A stretch of 64,000 nt of DNA. It comes from Candidatus Rifleibacteriota bacterium (lineage in GTDB: Bacteria; Muiribacteriota; Ozemobacteria; Ozemobacterales; Ozemobacteraceae). Below are positions 53,040 to 61,968 of this stretch, in pieces. A model generated the notes under the pieces. It did not search any database. It was not told the origin of the DNA and was given only the letters and a program-made list of their open reading frames with translations. The stretch covers positions 62,001 through 126,000 of the forward strand of contig JADFZL010000014.1 in the NCBI GenBank assembly GCA_015232575.1, read 5' to 3'. The translations under genes were made by a program, and so were the position numbers. Within the stretch, counting starts at the first letter, position 1, and every line of letters starts with the position of its first letter.

Positions 53040-53606
53040 TTATTTGTTTGCACGCTCAAGATAGGCGCCAGTGCGTGTATCAACACGAATCAAGTCCCCA
53101 ATTTCAACAAAAAACGGAACCTGTGAAACGTGCCCGCCCTGAAGTGTTGCTGGCTTTCCGCCGCCGCTCGCGGTATTACCCTTGATGTTCGGTGGAGTAT
53201 CAAGAACTTCGAGAACAACAGAAGTTGGAAGTTCCAGCCCTATTGCCTTACCTTCATACATCTTTACAATAACTTCCATCTGCTCTTTCAGAAATTTTTT
53301 GGAATCTCCGACAAATTCGTCGTTCATTTCCATCTGTTCATAGCTCTGGATATCCATAAAATGATGCATATTATCTGAAGAATACAAATATTGCATTGTA
53401 CGTGTTTCTACTGTTGCTTCATCGACCTTTTCAGTTGTCGAAAATCTCTGCTGAAAAATTGCGCCTGTTTTAAGGCTTTTCAGCTTGGTTTGAGCCATCG
53501 CACGCCAGTTTCCCGGTCTTACAAATTCAACATCAACTACCTGACACAATTCATTATTGAAAATTATGATCTGATTTCTTCTCAGGTCATTCGCAGACAT
53601 TGTCAT
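53040..53606 (-). CDS. efp: translation elongation factor P
   Basis: 188 aa from ATG 53606 (AGGAGAAAG upstream). Helps ribosomes form peptide bonds at poly-proline. Three beta-barrel domains: KOW-like (1-65), OB1 (about 66-125) and OB2 (about 130-188, VPFFVEIGDLIRVDTRTGAYLERA). The loop that enters the ribosome reads VRPGNWRAM (Asn33), not PGK or PGR, so the Lys or Arg that is modified in E. coli and Pseudomonas is missing. Other bacteria with PGN-type loops exist, as far as I recall. It appears intact otherwise. Confidence 0.94.
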   Translation of the reverse strand: MTMSANDLRRNQIIIFNNELCQVVDVEFVRPGNWRAMAQTKLKSLKTGAIFQQRFSTTEKVDEATVETRTMQYLYSSDNMHHFMDIQSYEQMEMNDEFVGDSKKFLKEQMEVIVKMYEGKAIGLELPTSVVLEVLDTPPNIKGNTASGGGKPATLQGGHVSQVPFFVEIGDLIRVDTRTGAYLERANK

Positions 53607-53756
53607 ACTTCTTTCTCCTGAAGAAAATGTTAGATATAAAGTTTGAGTATACCACAAACAGACTCAATAAAAAACATTTTACTCAATTTTAACAGATTTT
53701 ATTAAATTAATTTCACAACCCGGCATTGCCGATAATAAAACTTGATAATAGGTATT

Positions 53757-53832
53757 TTCGCTACTCGACCGCTGGAGAGTGAGCTGATCGGATTTGTTCG
53801 ACCGGCAAGAGGGGGCACGTGCCCATCTCCAG
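53757..53832 (-). repeat. decayed single copy of the hairpin repeat
   Basis: Read on the minus strand: GGGCACGTGCCCCCTC, GCCGGTCGAACAAATCCGATC, GCTCACTC, GCGGTCG. The order matches the head of the 69-bp locus at 18851, in which the second hairpin has lost its pairing. It lies in the short gap between efp and ftsK. Confidence 0.6.
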
Positions 53833-53866
53833 CTAGAATTATAACCTAAAATAAAGAACAACGGAT

Positions 53867-56800
53867 ATGAATGAAAAAAAAATATTGATGCCCGAGCCCA
53901 AAGCAAGAACCAAACGCGTTGAAAGAACCAGATCCGGCAGAACGTCAGGCAAACCGGCAAGACCGCCTGCGGCAAATTCTTCAAGTTCGATTTCACCAAG
54001 CCAGAGAAATGAAGCCATTGGACTCATCCTTATTGGCACAAGTATCTTCCTTATTGCACTTTTTCATAACATGATACCTCTTCAACTTGCCGGCTTTCTG
54101 ACTTCACTAACTGTAAATTTTGGATTCGGAATATACCTGGTTCCGGCAATAGTTGGATTGATGGGATTACAGAGATTTTTTGAAAGACCGTTTTCAAATC
54201 TGACATTCAGACTTCTTGGGTCACTTGGAATTGTAGTATTCGGGCTCGGTCTTCTTGGCCTGGAAGGTGGAAAAATCGGGGCTACAACATTCGGATTCTT
54301 CTCAGGCTACTTTGGAGTAATGCCCACCAGACTGCTATTCCTGTTTTTCACACTGGCGTCGCTGATATTCGCACTTGATATTCTCTACAAAGACTTGATA
54401 ATCGCATCTATTATCATTATACGATCTACAATATCAGCTCTAAAATCTTGTTGGAATTTTTCTGTTAAAATTATCATAAATATGATAACAATATCAAAAA
54501 TAACTTTCAATGCTGCTTATATGCTGTGGACTTACGTGAAGAAATTCTTTGAAGAAAACATTGATCCGCCTGAATTGGAAGCAGAAACTGCTTATGGGCT
54601 CAAAATGCTCACCTACAATCAATTTCATACTTCTCAGGATGAACAGCCGCTTTTCAAAGAAGTAAACAATAAAAGCGGGTCTCTCTTCGACAACATTCCT
54701 GCTCCGGTTTCATGGCGTGACATTATTTCTGGTGAATACACACCTTTGGAAAGCGCTGACAAGGTTCAGCAGGCGCAAATTCAAACACCAGGTCTTAATT
54801 CAGCAGAAAAAGCAGATGAAAAAGCATCCTATGCTCCGGAAAAAGCTTTTGTTTCAGCACATATTCATGTAGCAAATATTTCCGGAGAGGTTATGATAAC
54901 AAATGTTCCGCCTCTGCCGAGTTATTCTGGATCTCCAGCTGCAGCCCAATTCGGACAACCCAACCCTTCAGTGCAGGCGCCACAAGCTTCTCAATCACCA
55001 CAGGCTTCGCAGCACAATCCCAAGCTGCCTGAAAGAATGCCATTCACAGTACACGTCAGACCTGATAACACAATCCATCCAAGTTTACAGAACTCTCCAG
55101 TTCAATCAGATTTTTCTACAGCACCTTACTCACAAAATCAAAATCTGAATCAATCAGCGGCTCAGATTCAGCAGCAATCTCATGCTCAATATCAGGATCA
55201 GCAACAAGATCAACATCTGACCCTGAATCTGAACCACGATCAAACTCAGGCTCAAGCTTCAGCTTCTGCTCAGTGTCAGGGTCATCTTCAGGCACATGCT
55301 TCGACAAAAAACAGTTCTCAAAACATAGTTCAATCTCAGGATCAGACTGTTGCAATGCCGAATTCACAAACATCTTCACAAGCATCTTCGCAAACATCTT
55401 CGAAATCTCCTCTGCAATCATCGCAGTCAAAAACTCAAAATGATTTTCCTGATGAATCTTTAGATGAATCCTCAGACACAAGCTGCTCTGAATCTGACGA
55501 TGAAATTGAAGATTCCGATTCACCAGTTCTCCTTGAAGACAATCTCATCGACAAAGACATTAAAACACACAACAGTGCCGGGTCTCAGCCTGTTGAGCCC
55601 GCAGCTGCTTCCGAATCAGGAGTTGAATCTACCCTTCCTCCGATTGACCTGCTTATTGTTCCTCCGCCAAAGGAATGTGAAGCTCCTTCTGACCTGGCCG
55701 AACGTTCTGCACTGCTTTTAAAAACGCTTGACGAATTTGGCATCAAAGCACAGATCACCGCGGTAGTCGAGGGTCCGGCTGTGTCGAGATTTGAATTGAA
55801 ACCTGCACCCGGCATTAAAGTTGCCCGCTTCACAAGTTTGATTGACGACATTGCCCTTGCTCTGTCAGCACCGGCAATTCGAATTGAGGCTCCCATACCC
55901 GGTAAGCCTGCTCTTGGAATCGAGATCCCCAACTCAAAACCAAAACCTGTGTATTTTTACGATCTGATAAAGAATGAAAAATTCCTTTCTTCGGAAACCA
56001 TATTAAACCTGGCTCTTGGCGTAACAATCAATGGCAGACCGGTTTTTGCTGATCTGGCTGATATGCCTCACCTTCTGATAGCCGGTTCCACTGGTTCAGG
56101 AAAATCAGTCTGTATTAATACAATCATCGCCAGCATTCTTTATCAGGCTCATCCTGACCAGGTGAAGATGGTGATGATTGATCCGAAGATGGTCGAGCTT
56201 TCTTCCTACAACGGAATTCCGCATTTGATTTCACCAGTCGTAACTGACCCGAAGAAAGCATCTTCTGCATTGTTATGGGCAGTCGAAGAGATGGAAAGAC
56301 GTTATGAACTTCTCGCATCATGCGGCATGAGAAAAATTTCCTCATATAATCAGGAGTTACCAAGGCTTAAGACTGAAATAGACAGCGGATTATCTGCAAT
56401 GCCTTATATGGTAATTATTATTGACGAACTTGCTGATCTTATGATGACTGCATCAGCAGAAGTAGAAGGCTCAATATGCCGACTGGCTCAAATGGCTCGT
56501 GCGGTCGGAATTCATCTTGTTATTGCAACTCAGCGCCCGAGTGTTGATGTTCTTACCGGAACAATCAAAGCCAATCTTCCTTCAAGAATAGCTTTCTCAG
56601 TGGCCTCTCACATTGATTCAAGAACCATTCTTGATACGAAGGGCGCAGAAAAACTTCTCGGAAAAGGCGACATGCTTTTTGTTCCAAAGGGACGCAACAA
56701 ACCCCTGAGACTTCAGGGTGCATTTATTTCAGACCAGGAACTTATGAGCATTGCCGACTGGGTAAAAGAACACGGTCAGCCCGAATACATCGACATTGCT

Positions 56801-57067
56801 CCATGTAATTCATCGGGAAGCGAAGGTTCGAGATTTTCTGAGAGCGACGATGAAGACAGCGATGACAACAGACTTATTGCTGAAATTTTAAGGTGGTTGG
56901 CAACTCAGGAAAAAACATCTACAAGTATGCTACAACGAAAATTCAAGATAGGGTATAATAGAGCAGCAAGAATTATGGATAAATTTGAAGAAGATGGTTT
57001 AGTAGGTCCGTCGGACGGTTCCAACAAAAGAAAAATTCTCGCCAAAAGGAGCGGAATCGAGCAATGA
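53867..57067 (+). CDS. ftsK: DNA translocase FtsK/SpoIIIE
   Basis: 1066 aa. Four membrane helices (about 48-180), a Gln/Ser-rich linker (about 280-580, with many QxQ and SQ tracts), then the motor: alpha/beta RecA-like domains with Walker A GSTGSGKS (about 741-748) and Walker B VIIIDELADL (about 850-860), and a C-terminal gamma winged helix (about 1000-1060, STSMLQRKFKIGYNRAARIMD). Moves chromosome ends at division and activates XerCD. The ribosome site is weak (no GGAGG). Its stop overlaps the start of the next gene (ATGA), so the TPR protein is co-translated. Confidence 0.95.
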   Translation: MNEKKILMPEPKARTKRVERTRSGRTSGKPARPPAANSSSSISPSQRNEAIGLILIGTSIFLIALFHNMIPLQLAGFLTSLTVNFGFGIYLVPAIVGLMGLQRFFERPFSNLTFRLLGSLGIVVFGLGLLGLEGGKIGATTFGFFSGYFGVMPTRLLFLFFTLASLIFALDILYKDLIIASIIIIRSTISALKSCWNFSVKIIINMITISKITFNAAYMLWTYVKKFFEENIDPPELEAETAYGLKMLTYNQFHTSQDEQPLFKEVNNKSGSLFDNIPAPVSWRDIISGEYTPLESADKVQQAQIQTPGLNSAEKADEKASYAPEKAFVSAHIHVANISGEVMITNVPPLPSYSGSPAAAQFGQPNPSVQAPQASQSPQASQHNPKLPERMPFTVHVRPDNTIHPSLQNSPVQSDFSTAPYSQNQNLNQSAAQIQQQSHAQYQDQQQDQHLTLNLNHDQTQAQASASAQCQGHLQAHASTKNSSQNIVQSQDQTVAMPNSQTSSQASSQTSSKSPLQSSQSKTQNDFPDESLDESSDTSCSESDDEIEDSDSPVLLEDNLIDKDIKTHNSAGSQPVEPAAASESGVESTLPPIDLLIVPPPKECEAPSDLAERSALLLKTLDEFGIKAQITAVVEGPAVSRFELKPAPGIKVARFTSLIDDIALALSAPAIRIEAPIPGKPALGIEIPNSKPKPVYFYDLIKNEKFLSSETILNLALGVTINGRPVFADLADMPHLLIAGSTGSGKSVCINTIIASILYQAHPDQVKMVMIDPKMVELSSYNGIPHLISPVVTDPKKASSALLWAVEEMERRYELLASCGMRKISSYNQELPRLKTEIDSGLSAMPYMVIIIDELADLMMTASAEVEGSICRLAQMARAVGIHLVIATQRPSVDVLTGTIKANLPSRIAFSVASHIDSRTILDTKGAEKLLGKGDMLFVPKGRNKPLRLQGAFISDQELMSIADWVKEHGQPEYIDIAPCNSSGSEGSRFSESDDEDSDDNRLIAEILRWLATQEKTSTSMLQRKFKIGYNRAARIMDKFEEDGLVGPSDGSNKRKILAKRSGIEQ

Positions 57068-60000
57068 TAAAAACAATTTGCCCCTTTCTTGGATTCGATA
57101 GAAACATCGAAAGTTCAAGCTCATCGTGTTTACTTGAAAAATGTCAGTTTTACAGCGGTACATCTGCTGGATGTGTTTTTCTTGAAATTGGAACAGCTTC
57201 AAGGGAATACGTTGTTTCTCTGAGAAAAATGGCTGAGCAGAACGAGTTGATACTTCTTTCGGATAGAGCGCGTGAATTGCCTGATGATGAAAAGAAAGAA
57301 CGTGTAGATCTTTATTCTTCACAGGCCGGAATTCATTTCAGCAAGGGCGAACTTGATCAGGCACTGCTCGATTACAGGAAAGCTCTGATTCTGAATCCGG
57401 CTGATCCAAAGGTTCATTCCGCAATGGGAGACATTTATTCCAAGAAAGGCGTTTTTGACGAAGCGATTTCGTCTTTCAAATCAGCATTGAAGAGCGATTG
57501 TGAAAACGTTGAAATCTGGATGAAGCTGATTCTTCAGTACAGACAGATGTTCGCTCCCCTGCCCCACCGTGAAAGGCTTCTCGAAGATTGTATTATCAAA
57601 CTCCGCGAAGAGCTCAGACACGTTCCGACAGAGTCTTCCGCCAACTGCATAATGGGTTTTGTTCTTCTGCTGCTCCACTCGTCTGACAATGAAACCTTCA
57701 AGAATCAGAGAAATGAATCTGCTGAACTTATAAGACGCGCCCTGCAGTTAGATCCCGAAAATCTCTGGGCATACATCGGGCTCAAGGACATTTTCTTTTA
57801 CGAAAACATGTTCGAAGAAGCCATTGAACAGATGCAGATTGCATTACAGAGAATTCCAGATAATCCGAGACTTTATTTTGAGACTGGTGAATGCTATCTT
57901 CTTTCTCAGGCACAAAGCGCTCTCATAGATGAAATAGCTCTCAGCCGTGCCGAGGAATATTACAAAAAGACAATTTCGCTTGAACCACTCTACTCTTCTG
58001 CTTTTTTCCGAATTGGCTACATAAATGAACAGAAAACCAATTATGATCAGGCCATTGAATACTATCAACAGGGGCTTGGAATAAACCCGATAAATCCGTT
58101 TGCACGTTTCAGACTGGGCAGAATATTTGCACTCAATGGAATGCTTGATCACGCAATTGATCATTTCAAACAGGTTATCGATCTTTCTGAAAAGTATCTT
58201 CCGGAAAGCTATCAGGAAGGATATCTCTTCAACAAGCTGAAATTTTTCAGTGAATCAAGCACTTTAAGCTGCTACATTGAGCTGGGAAAAATATTCACAC
58301 GCCGCCGCCAGTATCACGACGCTCAGGAATCATATCAGAAAGCACTTGCCATTGCTCCGAACAGTCCTCTGGCAATAATCAGTCAGATTGATCTTTCCAG
58401 AATTCAGAACCAGACTTCCAAAGACAGGGAAATGATTTTTGACAGACTCATAGAAAGCTATCGAAGGGCTGTGCTTGCAGATTCGCAGAATCCGGTCGTA
58501 CACTTTGCCCTGGCATATTCATGCAGTGTCTTCCCGACAAATATTCCCGAAAAACTCGAAGATCGCAGAGAGCAGGCTCTAAACGGATATCAGATGGCTG
58601 TCAATCTTGATCCAAACTTCAAATTTGCATACTGGGGCCTCAAAGAATCGTATCTGAACCCGCCGCCAGGCATGGAAAAGCTTTTCGAAGAAGCTCTGGA
58701 AGCATGCAGACATGTTCTGGACTTCGACCCGAATGACCCGCGAGCATTTTTCGAACTGGGCGATGTTTACCAGGAAATGGGAAATCTCGAAGAAGCAGAC
58801 AGAAATTTCAACTACGCAATTCAGAAAGACCAGTCTTTCCTTCCTGCTTATTTCAGCATGGCAAGAGCCCGTCATTCGAACAAGCTCTTCGATGATGCAG
58901 TGCGCCTGTATCAGAGAGTGATAAGAATTAATCCAAATCACGCGCAGGGCTACTTTGAGCTGGCAAAAGTATACAACGAGATTCACCAGAATGAAAAAGC
59001 CATAAGCAACGTCAAGAAAGCAATAGAGCTTGATTTCGAACATCTTGACGCACATCTTCTGATTGCTGAAATATATTTTGCACAGAAAATGACTGACAAT
59101 GCAATGCTGCGTTTCAAACGAGTTCTCGAAATGGATTCAGAGAACCTTATCGCACATTACCGGATAGCAAAACTTTATGACATCTCAGGCGATTTCGAAA
59201 ATGCGCTCAGGGAATATAAATTTGCCATTTCAATTTCTGATAACCCAACAGAAATCAGATTCGATCTGGCGAAGATGCTGGTATCACATAACCGCTGGCA
59301 GGAAGCACAGACAAATCTTGAGCAGATTCTCAAAGACTCATCATCTCACATTGAATCAATGATGCTTCTGGCACAGGTTCTCGAAAAACTGAACCTTCAC
59401 GACCAGGCAGAAAAGCAGTATCTGCGCGTTATAGATACTGATCCGGATTACCTGCAGGCTCACCGCAGTCTTGCTGCCCTCTACGACAGTACCGGCCAGG
59501 TTTACAAGGCTGAAGACGAGTATTGCCACGTCGTCAACCTGAAACCGGAAGATACCGATGCTCAGATGGCACTGGCAAAAATTTACATGACAAGAGACCT
59601 TCTTGACCGAGCTTTGAATTCTCTGAATACTGTTATTTCATACGACCCTGAAAATTTTGCAGCATACATGGAGCTTGCGAGAATTTATGATGGAAAGAAC
59701 CTTACTGATAAAGCAATATCCGTTTTGAAGAAAGCTATTTCCATAAATAATTCTTCTGCTGAATCACATTACAAACTTGCTGAAGTCTATTATCGGTGCG
59801 AAAATTTCAAAGATGCTATTGATGAATTTCAGCATACTCTGCGAATTGACCCCAACCGTTCTGATGCGCTGTCAATATTGGGTGAAATTTTTTACAACGT
59901 CGATGATTATGAAGCGTCTTCAAATTGTTATCGCCGTCTTGTAGAACTTGAGCCGCGTAACCAGGCTGCCAGATATTGGCTGGCAGAATCATACTATCAC

Positions 60001-61908
60001 CAGAGTGAGCTTGAGAAAGCACTTGACGAATACCTGAAAGTTGTCGAAATAAATGACGAGCGAACTGATGCGCTGATAAGGCTCGGACAGCTTTTCTCAA
60101 CACTGAACCGCTGGCAGGAAGCAGCTAAATATTTCAAAAAAGTGTTTGATACTGATCCGAGTAATTCAAGAATTCATTTCGAACTCGGAAAAGTATACGA
60201 CAAACTCAATATGCTTTCCGAATCACTCTCGGAATTCGAAACCGCGTATCGTTCAGATCCGCAGAACCCTGAGATTATGACTAGTATGGGGCTTATCCAT
60301 AGAAAACAGGGAAACCTGGATCTCGCAATTGAACGCTTTAACCGTTCGATTGAGCTTGATAAACGAAACTGGCTCGCATACTTCGAAATAGGAAAAGCTT
60401 ATATTAACAAGGGAAGAGTTGATAAGGCGATTCAATATTTTAAAGATTCCGTGAGAATTAATCCGGATGATATTTCACTGAATATTGAACTGGCAAAGGC
60501 ATTAATCAGTCAGGGAATAATTGATGAAGCGATTGATTCCTTTAAGAATGTCACCAGACTTGATCCAGACAATGCTTCTGCTCATTTTGAACTCGGAATG
60601 ATTTTTTCGAACCTCGGACAGGCCGACCAGGCAATCGAAGAATTAAGAAATGTCATAGCACTCTCTCCGGAAAATTCTCGTGCACACATTGAAATGGGAA
60701 GACTACTGAGAGACAAAGAATCGTTTAACGATTCAGCAAATGAATTCCTGAAGGCAATTGACATTGATCAGAGCAATCCGGTTATAAGATTTGAACTCGG
60801 TGAAGCTTACTTCAGACAGGGCAACCACAAACAGGCTATTGAAGCTTTCAAAAAAACTCTCGAACTTCAGGAAGATTACGTTGAAGTCTTTCCAAAACTC
60901 GGTGCTCTGTATGCTTCCTTGGACGAATTCGACAAAGCGGCAGATTATTATAAAAAAGCCATTGATCTCAAGGCAGAAAGTTATTCAATTTACAGCGAAT
61001 ATGGTGAAATCTGCGAAAAGCTTGAACGACTCGAAGAAGCAGTAACAGCCTTTGAGAACGCATTATCCTTCAAGCCCGGCAATATCAACATTATTTACCG
61101 TCTGGGAGCGAAATATAAATCGCTGAAACTCTTCCACAAAATGGCTGAACTCTATGAAAAAGCAACTGCAATTTCACCAAAAAATGCGCTTCTGCACTTT
61201 GAACTTGGAGAAGCAAAAAAAGGACTTGGTGAACTTGACGCTGCAATTGAAAAATACGAAGAGGCGCTTGAACTCAACGCCGATCTGCTTGAATGCATTT
61301 ATTCCCTGGGTGAAATATACTGGACAAAAAAATACTACGACAAGATGGTAAATTTGTATAGAAGAGCTATTGCGCTCTATCCAACAAATTCCAGAGCCCA
61401 TTTCGAACTTGGAAAAGCATATAAGCGCAAATTCAAAATTAATGAAGCTATTGATGAATTTAAAAAGGTAATAAACCTTGATTCTAATCATCCGGAAGTA
61501 TATTATGAGCTTGGAAGTTTATATCAGGAAAATGGAATGATTCCGGAAGCAATTGATTCTTTGAAACGCTCAATAAGTCTTAATCCTGAAAATGGTGAGG
61601 CTCTGTTTCTACTTGGTAAAGCTTTTGAAGAAACAGGAGAAATGGAAAAAGCAACACAGTATTTTCAGCGGGCAAAGAGTCTCATGTCTGAAAATGTTGA
61701 AATTCTTACAAAACTCGGTGCAGACTTCTTTGCAAAAGGAAGGTTCGCAGAGGCTCTGGAAGAGTTGAAGAAAGCATCAGGACTGCCAAATGCCGGAAGC
61801 GATGTGTTCTACATGCTTGGAAAAACATACAATGAACTCGGAAAATCGGAAGAAGCACTTTCGGCATTTGAAAAAGCTGATACACTTGAACAATCTCAGC
61901 CAAAGTGA
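57064..61908 (+). CDS. giant TPR protein with an N-terminal cysteine cluster
   Basis: 1614 aa, coupled to ftsK by ATGA. Residues 1-40 hold four cysteines (C6, C22, C27, C37) spaced as CPFLGF...CLLEKCQFY...GCVF, as in a metal-binding knob; no such element is known to me in TPR proteins. From residue about 80 to the end there are roughly forty tetratricopeptide repeats of 34 residues (A-x-x-x-Y-x-x-A-I-x-x-x-P pattern), among them many with an exact D-x-A-I-x-x-F-x-K-A-I-x-L-D-P consensus. No membrane segment. It should be an extended scaffold for protein-protein contacts, possibly linked to division by its gene position. Confidence 0.9.
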   Translation: MIKTICPFLGFDRNIESSSSSCLLEKCQFYSGTSAGCVFLEIGTASREYVVSLRKMAEQNELILLSDRARELPDDEKKERVDLYSSQAGIHFSKGELDQALLDYRKALILNPADPKVHSAMGDIYSKKGVFDEAISSFKSALKSDCENVEIWMKLILQYRQMFAPLPHRERLLEDCIIKLREELRHVPTESSANCIMGFVLLLLHSSDNETFKNQRNESAELIRRALQLDPENLWAYIGLKDIFFYENMFEEAIEQMQIALQRIPDNPRLYFETGECYLLSQAQSALIDEIALSRAEEYYKKTISLEPLYSSAFFRIGYINEQKTNYDQAIEYYQQGLGINPINPFARFRLGRIFALNGMLDHAIDHFKQVIDLSEKYLPESYQEGYLFNKLKFFSESSTLSCYIELGKIFTRRRQYHDAQESYQKALAIAPNSPLAIISQIDLSRIQNQTSKDREMIFDRLIESYRRAVLADSQNPVVHFALAYSCSVFPTNIPEKLEDRREQALNGYQMAVNLDPNFKFAYWGLKESYLNPPPGMEKLFEEALEACRHVLDFDPNDPRAFFELGDVYQEMGNLEEADRNFNYAIQKDQSFLPAYFSMARARHSNKLFDDAVRLYQRVIRINPNHAQGYFELAKVYNEIHQNEKAISNVKKAIELDFEHLDAHLLIAEIYFAQKMTDNAMLRFKRVLEMDSENLIAHYRIAKLYDISGDFENALREYKFAISISDNPTEIRFDLAKMLVSHNRWQEAQTNLEQILKDSSSHIESMMLLAQVLEKLNLHDQAEKQYLRVIDTDPDYLQAHRSLAALYDSTGQVYKAEDEYCHVVNLKPEDTDAQMALAKIYMTRDLLDRALNSLNTVISYDPENFAAYMELARIYDGKNLTDKAISVLKKAISINNSSAESHYKLAEVYYRCENFKDAIDEFQHTLRIDPNRSDALSILGEIFYNVDDYEASSNCYRRLVELEPRNQAARYWLAESYYHQSELEKALDEYLKVVEINDERTDALIRLGQLFSTLNRWQEAAKYFKKVFDTDPSNSRIHFELGKVYDKLNMLSESLSEFETAYRSDPQNPEIMTSMGLIHRKQGNLDLAIERFNRSIELDKRNWLAYFEIGKAYINKGRVDKAIQYFKDSVRINPDDISLNIELAKALISQGIIDEAIDSFKNVTRLDPDNASAHFELGMIFSNLGQADQAIEELRNVIALSPENSRAHIEMGRLLRDKESFNDSANEFLKAIDIDQSNPVIRFELGEAYFRQGNHKQAIEAFKKTLELQEDYVEVFPKLGALYASLDEFDKAADYYKKAIDLKAESYSIYSEYGEICEKLERLEEAVTAFENALSFKPGNINIIYRLGAKYKSLKLFHKMAELYEKATAISPKNALLHFELGEAKKGLGELDAAIEKYEEALELNADLLECIYSLGEIYWTKKYYDKMVNLYRRAIALYPTNSRAHFELGKAYKRKFKINEAIDEFKKVINLDSNHPEVYYELGSLYQENGMIPEAIDSLKRSISLNPENGEALFLLGKAFEETGEMEKATQYFQRAKSLMSENVEILTKLGADFFAKGRFAEALEELKKASGLPNAGSDVFYMLGKTYNELGKSEEALSAFEKADTLEQSQPK

Positions 61909-61968
61909 TATTGTAGTAAAACCTAGACGAGTAAACAAATACTTGCAACTGATCAGGAGCAGCCATAA

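Noticed and set aside
54903..55721. Alternative frames inside ftsK
   Set aside because: They are shadows of the low-complexity linker of FtsK, which itself lies in one uninterrupted, well-supported frame.
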